A DNA stretch of 64,000 bases. Origin: Enoplolaimus lenunculus. Taxonomy: Eukaryota > Nematoda > Enoplea > Enoplida > Thoracostomopsidae. Position numbers and translations under genes: made by a program. Below the pieces are notes generated by a model that worked only from the letters and a program-made list of their open reading frames with translations, ran no database searches and was not told where the DNA came from. Below are positions 12,801 through 22,888 of the stretch, one piece after another; position 1 is the first letter of the stretch; every line of letters starts with the position of its first letter. The stretch spans positions 21,842-85,841 of the forward strand of contig JASANG010002427.1 in assembly GCA_030248215.1 (NCBI GenBank), written 5' to 3'.

Positions 12801-15800
12801 TTCTGAACAGAATTCGAAAGCATTTTCATCGCACCGATTAACCGCTGTAGGGTATATTGCTTAAATAAATAAATAAATAAATTTCGTATAATCACCAATT
12901 GATATAAAACAACTATATAAATTGTTTTTATAAAATATACTTGTGGCACCAAAGTTAAACCAAATGAACCATGCGTTAACATTCTTTCTGGATGTCATTA
13001 TACAGTTGGCACTTAATTCTATTGAACTGGCAAGATTATAATCTACACCAGAGCGTCTTAAAACCATATTCCACCTACCACATTACTGAAACCACCAGTG
13101 AATTTAGGAAGATTAGTGAGTCAAGTTTTGCTTCTCGTTTGCTCTCCAATATTCCTAAGCCCCTGCCTATCACCACCTATACAGACGTTCGAACTACTCT
13201 ATTGAAAACATAAGAATTGCGGTTAGAAACACAATTTCGCATAGCATTAAACAATCAATTCTAGTTTCAAGTTAACCAGATGGTTTAGGCAAACGTCACA
13301 GCCGAAACGTCCTCGATTCATCAGTAGTTTAAAAACAGGAAACTGAAAAATACCCTCTCATAGTATGGCCGATGTAAAGTTGATTATCAGACCATATTCC
13401 GCCGGGAGCTAACTGTAAGCTTTAGATTATTTTTTGCTTAGGCATAGCCTCACGCTTTGTAATATATTTACACTTACGCTAAGGCCTTCGCTTATGCTTG
13501 GGAATATGCTTATACACCTTTGTGGCATTCATTCAAACATTGGCCCAAACCATTAACGGGAACATTTATATTGCCGATTGAAATTTGAGATTGAGACCAC
13601 GAGACAACTATATTTATATGCCCGATTTACCTGTTAAAATACACTCAGCCATAGGTGACGTCAGGTCAGGAAGCAAACAGTATTCTAAAAATTTATTCTG
13701 TGCGCGTTTTGTCGTTGCAGGGCCCAACGCCTAAAAATAACGCAACCTTAACGTTTATCATAAAAATCTACTACAGCGGTTTACCACAAATTGACTAAAT
13801 AACAAACGTTTATAGACTCTATAAATATACTGGCTCATGTTACTTTAAAGGGCGTCCAGGTTTCTGATGGGTCTATAAAAGAGTAGGTCTAGATTCTTGA
13901 TTACATTTTTTGTTTAGGCTTAGGCTTAGGAATACGCTGAATCTACTGTTACGCCCCTAAATGTAACATTGGCCAATATATTTATACCGGCCTACTTTGT
14001 ATAAAAACATCCCATTTATATTCACAAATCACCAACAACACTAACAGTGTAATAGGTGAATGTGACATTCAACCTTTGAATACAAAATCTCACCCTAATT
14101 TGTGCAAACGTTGTGATGAAATTTTCCAGCTGAATTTTTTTCACTCAAGCGTTAAGGGGGTCGGGCAGCGGCGTGCCAAGAGCGTGATGGGATCCTCCCC
14201 AGTCAATGTGAAAGAACGTAAAATCGTAAAATGTTAAAAATTTGTAAAAATCAATGTATTTGGATTATTCTCGCGAGCGTAAGCAAGCGAAAATACAGAT
14301 CTGATTTTAGAATTCAAATTGAAATTAAGTTTACACCGTTGAAAATCAGTATTTGGAAATTTAGCGGCATGCCCATTGAATGTGACGGGCTCGCGTATTT
14401 CAATGGAGGGCGCTAAGAGCGGCACCGCGTTTAATATGTAGAATTGAATTTTTACATTACGACACCAAAATAAAACCAAAACAACGCCTGCAAACCAAAT
14501 ACAAATCGGTATAACGCTTGCAAGCAACATTCAGTGCATAACTTGCGATGTTACATGCATGACATCATTGAAATCCATTTTATTTTTCGGATATCTCAAA
14601 GAAAATTAATTATTACTGCTTTCAATCTTGCTTAATTCTGTTTTTTATCAATTTTTATCGAAATATGCCGAAATAAACTAGAAACACTTGACTCGTTGGT
14701 TCGATACTTTAATCACGAGTTGTTTTAACCCTTTCGGTGGATACTTAGTCGTATAACTGGCTGAACACCTACGTTTTAGGTAGATGATTTAAAAATGTTC
14801 ACATGTCCAAACCAATGGAAAAGGCCCCGTCTCGCCGTCCTTGGGCAGTTCACATGCCTTGCCCGGAAATTGTACGGCGATAATTGTAATTAACAGGGTA
14901 CAACCGGATGGATATTCGAGCAAAAAATCAATATCTGCCGAAAATTAAAATATCAAGGTAAGGCTCTGATATTTCGTCGTAACCTCTTGCATTCATTTAT
15001 TTACCTTCTTGCACCTCTGGTCACAACCCCAGCGAGAAGATGGTTTATCACAGCAATGAAACGCCAGTTTATATCCAGCTGGTTCAATTTCAAAACTGTC
15101 TTGGTTCGGCTGTTCAGGTTCCAGTATACAGTGCCATAGTGCGCTAGGCTATAACAGTATAACTATGCTATGTACAAACTACAAACAAGCCGAAAATGTG
15201 TAACCTTAAATAGTTAAAAATTTACTTCAATCGAAAGTATATAATTATACAACAGTCTGGTGTAGCACCTTTCATCAACTGATAATACGACTTGTAGCCT
15301 TCAGACCAGTTAATGGCGAGATTGGAAACTAAGCTAATTTTTAGCATTTAATTTGTCTGACTTCTGTGCCAATTTTGACATCCGCACTTGCAGAAGGTCG
15401 TCGCTTTGAAACATATCGCTAATTGGTGATAGGTGCTATACACATTTGAGAATATGGGCCTAGACTTAAAACATTGATTTTGCCACTGAAATAATTGCTC
15501 GTTTTCCAATATGCCAACTGCTCCGGTGCCAAACACAACATTTAACTCCAGATATGCTTAAAAAGCTACAACAACAACATCAACAACAACAATATAAATT
15601 CAAATAGGAACGCCCAAAAAGTTGATAGGATTACAGTAAAATGTTGATTTGTTTTAAGGAACCTCAGAAAACAGTGCAAAATTACTTTCCTAAGAATACA
15701 TTGTACAGAACAGTTGTACGAATCATAACGTCAGTAACAGTTAGATTCTATCAACATTCGAATAGATACGGAACCGGATCAAAGAACTTCCGATGTCGAT

Positions 15801-16285
15801 TATGGTCCGTATTCTCAAATGTTTGTAGCGTTTTTCACCAGTTGGTGACAGGTTTTGTAGTTTTCCAACCAATGAATGATGACGCTGACGATTGAACTTC
15901 AACACATTTTTCATACTCAACGTGGCCTACTTTTGTGCCAATTTTGAGTTTCGCAATAATCGTAAGTGGTCAATTTGAAAACCTATCACTAACTGGCGAT
16001 TCAGCTGCTAAGTAAACGTAGGTTAACGTACTTTCAACTAAGATCTATAAGGCTTACCCCATTTTCAAATTGAGGTTTACACGCTTCAGCAGTCCATTTT
16101 TCGACGGCAGCGTTTAAAGGTAACAATGGAGCACGGCGGGCTATAAACTTTGTCAAATTGGCGAAACTTGCCGGCAATACAGATTTTGCCTTAGGCTGTG
16201 CAGTTGCAGTACGATACGCGATTTCAAATATTGTCGTATTGTGTTGTGCAATACTCCGTGCACAACAGTGAGCTTCGGTGCAGCA
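868..16285 (-). CDS. RECK: RECK-like cysteine-rich protease inhibitor (N-terminus not found)
   Basis: Known RECK is a GPI-anchored, Cys- and Kazal-rich inhibitor of matrix metalloproteinases and a Wnt7 co-receptor. Exons seen, in coding order: 16285-16058, 15148-15005, 13684-13631, 12859-12550, 12255-12134, 11942-11832, 5596-5423, 5122-5012, 3003-2789, 1104-868 (stop 868-870). All have AG/GT borders and junction phases agree, except that a short exon appears to be missing between 15005 and 13684. Recognisable blocks are: a Cys-knot exon (CCTEAHCCARS) followed by ALWHC; an EGF-like exon (NPCASNPC...YECVKTC); a Kazal-like unit (APVCDTLGVTYINLEELYS); the conserved RVDREYL...LVKIRQIL block; and a hydrophobic C-terminal tail (GILIFLLLIVIAV) that could be a GPI signal. 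The visible Kazal/EGF part is shorter than in vertebrates. Identification is from remembered similarity, and the N-terminal exons were not found. Confidence 0.82.
2066..2752. mobile_element. Tc1/mariner-like non-autonomous element with a nested repeat
   Basis: The left end reads gagtgacccgaatagggg and the right end attcat-type sequence closing with tgggtcactacag, which are inverted copies of each other. TA lies just outside each end, as expected for Tc1/mariner insertion. The same termini bound elements at 38027-38483 and 48957-49405. The interior (about 2280-2670) carries CCGGATATCCGG / CCGGCTCCGG repeat sequence, probably a nested insertion. It sits in the last RECK intron, 37 bp downstream of the donor of the 3003-2789 exon. 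Confidence 0.6.
6352..6937 (+). mobile_element. Solo LTR of a retrotransposon, 5-bp target duplication
   Basis: A 586-bp block begins TGTTGGACAA and ends AAACATAACA, the TG...CA form of an LTR, and is flanked on both sides by the same five bases, CGAAG (6347-6351 and 6938-6942). An AATAAA followed by a short GCTCGTATTAGCGAGC hairpin near 6784-6806 fits the R-region polyadenylation signal in plus orientation. No internal region or primer-binding site follows, so it is a solo LTR left by recombination. The TGTTGG start suggests BEL/Pao or Gypsy, but the family is not decided. The exact target duplication suggests a fairly recent insertion. It lies in a RECK intron. Confidence 0.75.
7780..9970 (+). 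pseudogene. Threefold-repeated, decayed coding cluster
   Basis: Three diverged direct copies of a coding-like segment can be aligned by eye: about 8040-8800, 8820-9150 and 9290-9730. Shared landmarks are gtagagaaagaagtg / gtagaaaaagaagtg, the peptide pattern TNDQIKS..ISREPW, and DQEVWGKYANHCK (copy one) against its counterpart near 9690. A further coding-like stretch near 9835-9925 reads MYADFYFHNNPMSWENV. All copies are interrupted and none looks functional. YYIDASDQEVWGKY resembles a PR/SET-domain segment only loosely, so I leave the family unassigned. It lies in the large RECK intron between 11832 and 5596. Confidence 0.45.
9971..11640. other. Intronic AT-rich sequence with a short GGGGCC duplication
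   Basis: I see no exon here. The only local structure is at 10108-10262: inverted and direct GGGGCCA / TGGCCCC motifs followed by two near-identical 46-bp units containing aattggcgaaaaaaactat. The rest is AT-rich RECK intron. Confidence 0.4.
13831..13975. mobile_element. MITE with TTAGGC-type core (family T2)
   Basis: The left end is TGGCTCATGTTACTTTAAAGGGCG and the right end CGCCCCTAAATGTAACATTGGCCA, which are inverted copies of about 23 bp. The interior carries gtttaggcttaggcttagg, a TTAGGC-type repeat. Related copies with the same ends lie at 50527-50684 and 58251-58438, and fragments at about 16555-16575 and 46900-47035. Confidence 0.6.
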
Positions 16286-16815
16286 CTGTGATACTAAAAA
16301 TGTACAAAAAATTTGTGCTCTTCATTTCACTGACGCAGTCAGAAGTGTATTTTGGGACATATAATATCGCGGAAATTATTTTACGAACGAGCGTAGCAAA
16401 TAAAATTTTTTTATCCTACAGGAAGCTAAAGCATGTAAAAGAGGGATATGCACCAGGGTTCAACCGGATACCAAAAATTGCCGGAGCCGAAGCTCGATAT
16501 TTAGTGTATGCATTATTTTGTTGGATTAGGAATCGAAATATGCTGATATATATACTGTTACGCCCCTAAAATAACTGGTCATCTTTATCAGGTTTTCCGT
16601 CGTTATTGTAACGTAAGTGTGTCAGTTCCATAGTAGTTGGCATATCTATAAATTATGGTTTCAAGTTTTTGAAGCTTTCAAAAAACATACGGCAGGTTAA
16701 ATACCGGAAGCTGATATCAAGTTGAAACCTAAGATATACGTATATGTTTCTTTTGTACCTACCACCGCTTTGAAACTTAAGTTTAAAAACCTATTGCTTT
16801 AAATTTGTTTTACAG

Positions 16816-16890
16816 TTCCTTACCGAGGGAGGTGTTACAACCCCTGCAACCCCCTCCGACTCTGACCATGTCAACAGTTCGTACTCCCAG
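16816..16890 (+). CDS. Isolated coding exon, unrecognised gene
   Basis: A textbook internal exon on the plus strand: acceptor tttgttttacag and donor gtaagtaaac enclose exactly 25 codons beginning FLTEGGVTTPATPSDSDH and ending NSSYSQ, phase 0 on both sides. The peptide is Ser/Thr/Pro-rich, like a disordered linker in a regulatory protein. A possible partner is a 39-bp exon at 20306-20344 (KSFDAGPIQLLRR, phase 0, donor gtaaaa). It lies upstream of the visible RECK exons on the opposite strand, so it is either a nested or neighbouring gene or marks where RECK ends. I do not recognise the family. Confidence 0.5.
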
Positions 16891-17212
16891 GTAAGTAAAC
16901 AAGCACTAATCAATGGAATACTATTGCAAATTCAAATATATACAGAATTTTATTCTAATTTGATCGATTGCTATGGCCGAGTTCAGTCTCAACGCAGCCT
17001 TTTCAATTTTTTCAGGCAATAATGTCCAAATGTCGGAGTAAACGATGATTAAAAAGTAGTCATTTTTTAAGCAATTGATTCAATGACCCGTGCATATAAA
17101 ACTGCTTGCACATACTTACATAATGGGTTATGCGGAAACAGGATTGCATAAAATACGTATTATACAATTTTTGTCACCCAGTTTCAGTGAAAGATACCCT
17201 CAGCCGCGCGTT

Positions 17213-17745
17213 AATTTGTGGAAGTCCAACCCGTGACCAAGCGTTAATTTGTGGAAGCCCAATCGGTGACCAAGCGTTAATTTGCGGAAGCCCAACCGGT
17301 GACCAAGCGTTTATTTGCGGAAGCCCAACCGGTGACCAAACGTTTATTTGCGGAAGCCCAACCGGTGAATAAACGTTAATTTGCTGGAGCCCAACCGGTG
17401 ACCAAGCGTTTATTTGCGGAAGCCCAACCGGTGACCAAGCGTTTATATGCGGAAGCCCAACCGGTGAATAAGCGTTAATTTGCTGGAGCCGAACCGGTGA
17501 CCAAGCGTTTATTGCGGAAGCCCAACCGGTGACCAAGCTTTAAATGCGGAAGCCCAACCGGTGACCAAGCGTTTATTTGCGGAAGCCCAACCGGTGAATA
17601 AACGTTAATTTGCTGGAGCCCAACCGGTGACCAAGCGTTTATTTGCGGAAGCCCAACCGGTGACCAAGCTTTAAATGCGGAAGCCCAACCGGTGACCAAG
17701 CGTTTATATGCGGAAGCCCAACCGGTGACCAAGCTTTAAATGCAG
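17213..17745. repeat. 33-bp minisatellite, about 16 copies
   Basis: The unit is roughly accaagcgtttatttgcgg followed by aagcccaaccggtg, 33 bp. Variants alternate accaagc/aataagc and tttattt/ttaattt/tttaaat. Because 33 is a multiple of three, several frames on both strands stay open (peptides such as GLPQINAWSPV), but there is no sign of a gene. Confidence 0.85.
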
Positions 17746-18176
17746 TCTGCAGCTCATTTGACGCATCTTGAATTGTCTTGGTAATAAGATTCAGGTGTTT
17801 CAGTAATGCGAAAACTTTATATCATTTTGTAAGTTTTTGGCCAGCGGCTGGTGCCAATGACGGCTCCAACTTCAGCTAATATAATGGCGTCAGAGTAACT
17901 TTAGCTTCAACTCACTTTTTTTAAGTTGACGACACGAAGTAACAGCGTGTATTTCGTCATCGCTGCATAAAACTGAGTTTAAAACGTCAGGCGTTGCTAA
18001 GAAGTGCTGAAACGTTTATTTAAATAAGCACTTGGAAGACTGGACATACAGGCATACAGGCAGTTGTACCTTTCCTCCAACAACAGGCTTAAGCTTACGT
18101 TGAAGCTTAAGTTTACGATTCGGAAATGGTTCGTCTGAGACTATGCCTAAGCCCGAATATTTACCTAAACATTTTC

Positions 18177-18366
18177 GGCCCATGTAAAGATCAGGGGCGG
18201 AACGTTTTTCTGTGGGACTGCAATAGAGTAAGCTCAAGCTTTAGACTAATTTTTTTGATTGGCTAAAGCTTAGGTTTAGACTTAGGCTTAGAAATATGCT
18301 CATTCTTAGGCTTAGGCTTAGGAAGATGCTTCTAATACTGTTCCGCCCCTGTTATTTACATTGGCC
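18177..18366. mobile_element. MITE with TTAGGC-type core (family T1)
   Basis: The ends are inverted: GGCCCATGTAAAGATCAGGGGC on the left, and on the right GCCCCTGTTATTTACATTGGCC. Between them are three stretches of cttaggcttagg-type sequence. Other copies with the same ends are at 42929-43113 and 59793-59987. It has no coding capacity, so it must be mobilised in trans. Confidence 0.65.
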
Positions 18367-18934
18367 GCATTTGCTAAGCCTAAGCATGAACCTAGGAAAC
18401 TATACAACAGCCAACATAAGCAAAAGTTACCGGTCGTTTAGCATTAAATGAAATACAAAACGTTCGAAATAAACTCTTTTTGATAACTTTACGTCTAAAC
18501 ATTTACTATCGTCATTTTAGTTAAAACCTTCCTTACACGGCTAGCGAAAGGAGACCCAGTTGATGAATGCAGTAATTAATTTTATAGTTCTCGCTGCAAA
18601 CTGTTGCACAGTTTGGAGTTTGGAATACTTATCGCAAATTGATTGTAATCTCATCAGTAAATTTTAATAAACAAAATTTTCATTTCAATCTCTGTCTCTT
18701 TGTGTGAGGAAGGTTGGCTTGTCCTGGGTTTCCGCTTTAAATCCACAAACTGACCTTACAATGTGTGTAACATTTGGTAGTTGCGACAACAAAACAACAC
18801 AAATTCGGAGATTCTGTATCAAACTGACTCAAAACTACAGTAGCGATGAGCAGTAATAGCTCAAAAAACAATACATTACCCGTTGAACGCTGCACTCTAA
18901 TAGTCATTTACGATAAAATAAATTAAAATTATCA

Positions 18935-19562
18935 TTTCTTCTAAAATACTGCTAAATACACAACCGGTGCCGTAGCCTGAGCGACGGCACGGTGGCTGAT
19001 GGCCAACTCCAACGCTTTCAAAAAAATTATTTTGGTTAAAAATAGTTAGAACCAATTTATTTAGCAGGTTTCAACCGAAATTCCTGTTCCGTTTCTTCTA
19101 AAATACTGCTAAATACACAACCGGTGCCGTAGCCTGAGCGACGGCACGGTGGCTGATGGCCAACTCCAACGCTTTCAAAAAAATTATTTTGGTTAAAAAT
19201 AGTGAGAACCAATTTATTTAGCAGGTTTCAACCGAAATTCCTGTTCCGTTTCTTCTAAAATACTGCTAAATACACAACCGGTGCCGTAGCCTGAGCGACG
19301 GCACGGTGGCTGATGGCCAACTCCAACGCTTTCAAAAAAATTATTTTGGTTAAAAATAGTGAGAACCAATTTATTTAGCAGGTTTCAACCGAAATTCCTG
19401 TTCCGTTTCTTCTAAAATACTGCTAAATACACAACCGGTGCCGTAGCCTGAGCGACGGCACGGTGGCTGATGGCCAACTCCAACGCTTTCAAAAAAATTA
19501 TTTTGGTTAAAAATAGTGAGAACCAATTTATTTAGCAGGTTTCAACCGAAATTCCTGTTCCG
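18935..19562. repeat. 157-bp tandem repeat, four copies
   Basis: Four near-identical head-to-tail units start with tttcttctaaaatactgc and end cctgttccg. The landmark gctaaatacacaacc recurs at 18951, 19108, 19265 and 19422, a constant 157-bp step. The only difference I noticed is agttagaacc in the first copy against agtgagaacc in the others, so the array is young or homogenised. Each unit holds an inverted gtgccgtagcctgagcgacggcac hairpin-like segment. Confidence 0.9.
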
Positions 19563-20429
19563 GCCGGAATACCTGCAAAACGTTAATTCCAGTTCCTGTT
19601 CATGCATTCAAAGATGCAAGAACCGGATTTTTTGCGGTTTTGCGGCAAATTATTCATAATCATTAAAATATTGGAAACATTGTTTTTGAAATCTTTTCAA
19701 GTAGAAATTAATGCTTTTGCATTTAGTTCAATTTTGTTACTAAATTGTTTCTGATGTGTTTTCGCAAAACTTGATGATGAAATACCAGGAAAACTGTTTT
19801 AAACTTTTTTGGCAAGTATTCTACAATGTCCAACAGTAATTCGGTAAAGAAAATTATTTCAAATTTCCTGTTCCTGTTCCTGTTACGGTTGCTGCAAGGA
19901 AATTCAATTCCCGTCCCTGTTCCTGTTCCGGCAAAATTTAGTTCCTGCTGGAACCGTGTTATTTAGACACAAGTTATAGAAAGCTATTCATTTGCTGCGG
20001 CAGCCGTCGCCAAACAAAACCCTGGCAACGCCGTTCCGTCTACGTATATAAGCACCGTAGTTTTGTATAACACTCTATTTAACTTAAGCTTTAGTGTTTA
20101 AAGGCATTATAATTAAAGGTGTCCCGGGATCGAGCCCTAGCCCGGTTCAAGTACCCGGCCACCGCTGCAACACATTTGCCAGAGCCGTACGGTGTTGTAA
20201 ACAAGATTAGACAAAAACCAGATCTTCAAAAGGTGAAATATATTCTGAGGTAGTTGTTTTATAATGAACTATACTTAGTAACAATTCGTTACTTTTGCTC
20301 TTTTAGAAAAGTTTTGATGCTGGACCTATCCAGCTTCTACGCCGAGTAAAACTATTGTAATTTTTGGTTTTCACAGAATTCATATATATTACGAAAATAA
20401 AATCAAAAGTTGTGCTGTTTGTTGTTGTT

Positions 20430-22888
20430 CTTGTCAAAATTATTTGGCTTACAGCCAAACAATTGGTTTACAAGCTGCCAGGTGCATTTGGAATGGCAAA
20501 AATTTCGTTTCATTCCGAGGGGCATAAATCTGAACCTTTGATATATAAATTAACCCGAGTTCGTCATCCCTTGACAGTGCGAGAACTCATCAGAACAGTA
20601 CGTGGTGCTAAATCAATTTTAACAAACATTTTGTGACGAAAATGGCCGAAAGTTACACGTTTTGGACATGCATTTGAAAAAATTTCGTCCGCTCGGGCCA
20701 ATAGGGAAGCTCCCATTAAACCCGCTACCACCGCCTTTGACAGAGCCTAACATTTTTGGAACGGGATGTATTCTCAACACCCCAATACCCAAACAGCCAG
20801 CATCCAAAACATTAGTTACCAGTCAAACAGGCCTGTAGCAAGCGCAACAGGCTAGGAAGGCGAAAGCTTTTCAAGGGGGGGGGAGAAAAACTTGCCAGGG
20901 AGTCCTCAGCTGACCACCCGCTTCTGAATACGAATCCGCAGTCTAAAAGTATGAAATTAACACAGCCCACTCTACAGAAGACCGTCAAACCCCGTCGGTA
21001 AATAACAAAGCCTCCTGGCACCCAGACATGACAAAAAATAAGCAAACAAAACCTCCTGGCACCCAGACATGACAAAAAATAAGCAAACAAAACCTCCTGG
21101 CACCCAGACATGACAAAAAATAAGCAAACAAAACCTCCTGGCACCCAGACATGACAAAAAATAAGCAAACAAAACCTCCTGGCACCCAGACATGACAAAA
21201 AATAAGCAAACAAAACCTCCTGGCACCCAGACATGACAAAAAATAAGCAAACAAAACCTCCTGGCACCCAGACATGACAAAAAATAAGCAAACAAAACCT
21301 CCTGGCACCCAGACATGACAAAAAATAAGCAAACAAAACCTCCTGGCACCCAGACATGACAAAAAATAAGCAAACAAAACCTCCTGGCACCCAGACATGA
21401 CAAAAAATAAGCAAACAAAACCTCCTGGCACCCAGACATGACAAAAAATAAGCAAACAAAACCTCCTGACACCCAGACATGACAAAAAATAAGCAAACAA
21501 AACCTCCTGGCACCCAGACATGACAAAAAATAAGCAAACAAAACCTCCTGGCACCCAGACATGACAAAAAATAAGCAAACAAAACCTCCTGGCACCCAGA
21601 CATGACAAAAAATAAGCAAACAAAACCTCCTGGCACCCAGACATGACAAAAAATAAGCAAACAAAACCTCCTGGCACCCAGACATGACAAAAAATAAGCA
21701 ATCAAAACCTCCTGGCACCCAGACATGACAAAAAATAAGCAAACAAAACCTCCTGGCACCCAGACATGATCAAAATAAGCAAACAAAACCTCCTGGCACC
21801 CAGACATGACCAAAATAAGCAAACAAAACCTCCTGGCACCCAGACATGACCAAAAAATAAGCAAACAAAACCTCCTGGCACCCAGACATGACAAAAAATA
21901 AGCAAACAAAACCTCCTGGCACCCAGACATGACCAAAATAAGCAAACAAAACCTCCTGGCACCCAGACATGACAAAAAATAAGCAAACAAAACCTCCTGG
22001 CACCCAGACATGACAAAAAATAAGCAAACAAAACCTCCTGGCACCCAGACATGACCAAAATAAGCAAACAAAACCTCCTGGCACCCAGACATGACAAAAA
22101 ATAAGCAAACAAAACCTCCTGGCACCCAGACATGACAAAAAATAAGCAAACAAAACAACAAAGTTTTTTTAAAAAACGCCAAACTTGTGATTGGGAGGAA
22201 GTCAAAAAAATAAACAAAATAGCTGTTCAGCCACCACCGTGTGAAAATAGCAACTGCAAGCACTGTTAAAACGAACGAATCTAGCGCAATATAGTTTTGA
22301 ACTTGCGGTATCGCATGAGCCGCATCAAAAAATGACACCCATGGAAAAACGACCCAGCGATAAAAATTTCTGATTGCGGTGCCGCAGAATGCTAATCCTC
22401 ACATGAAAATGTCCGAACAACATCCGACTACCGCGAACAATCTCATTATCTGCAAAAATAGACAGCCAACGTACTCAGCCAGCATCTCGAACTGGTCGTC
22501 ATAAAGGTATAATAGTTAAAGTAAACATTACAGAAATTTTTTGTGATAAAATGGTATAAGATCCATCCTAGCCTTACCTTTTTCCTCTCAGAAAACAGAC
22601 ACACATATAGCATACAATATAAAACTTGCGTTTCATAACTATTGTCAGCCTGCCTCACCGTCAAAAATTTCTGGATCCACCGCTGAAAGCAACGAACGTG
22701 ACGCAATTCTGTTCGTTTATAACAATCAGATATCGGGCTGCGATGAAAATAAATTGATCACAACATACAATATCGCAAAACAATATTTTGGCTTCATTGC
22801 CGACTACGACGGATTAGACTTCAAAACTTTCCGGCCTGACTACGCGGGTGAAAATGATACAAATATAAAAACCTTGACAAATTGTTGA
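20430..22888 (+). CDS. Candidate spliced gene of unknown family, tentative
   Basis: Coding-like segments on the plus strand: 20458-20598 (KLPGAFGMAKISFHSEG, then LTRVRHPLTVRELIRT; acceptor ggcttacag, donor gtacgt); about 20653-20820 in another frame (MHLKKFRPLGPIGKLPLNPL, proline-rich); about 20820-20998 (KRNRLGRRKLFKGGGEKLAR, basic; donor cgtcg|gtaaat); a small 22465-22520 exon; and 22592-22888 (ERDAILFVYNNQISGCDENK, stop at 22886). The intron 20999-22464 contains the 41-bp array. The second and third segments need a frame change near 20820 that I cannot explain by splicing. The 22592 exon overlaps a transposon-like terminus (ggatccaccgctg at 22673-22685). The product may be a basic, proline-rich protein; family unknown. 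I am unsure that these exons form one gene. Confidence 0.35.
20998..22155. repeat. 41-bp minisatellite, about 28 copies
   Basis: The unit cctcctggcacccagacatg followed by acaaaaaataagcaaacaaaa is 41 bp. Most units are identical. Differences cluster toward 21770-22070 (gaccaaaataagc variants), plus single changes near 21468 and 21702. The spurious long minus-strand open frame (peptide CLLIFCHVWVPGGF) exists because the unit has no stop in any minus frame. It appears to lie inside an intron. Confidence 0.95.

Noticed and set aside
12941-13056. Minus-strand exon-like segment (NLASSIELSANCIMTSRK)
   Set aside because: It has AG/GT borders, but its phase fits only its downstream side. The 13684-13631 exon joins 12859 directly in phase and matches RECK better.
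16198-16569. 123-codon plus-strand open frame
   Set aside because: It overlaps the RECK exon 16285-16058 on the other strand and a CCGGAGCC dispersed repeat; no splice or start context supports it.
17174-17732. Repeated-peptide open frames (GLPQINAWSPV)
   Set aside because: Products of the 33-bp tandem repeat; no splice, start or polyadenylation context.
20812-22338. 508-codon minus-strand open frame
   Set aside because: It is the 41-bp minisatellite read in a frame without stops; the peptide cycles through CLLIFCHVWVPGGF and overlapping frames do the same.
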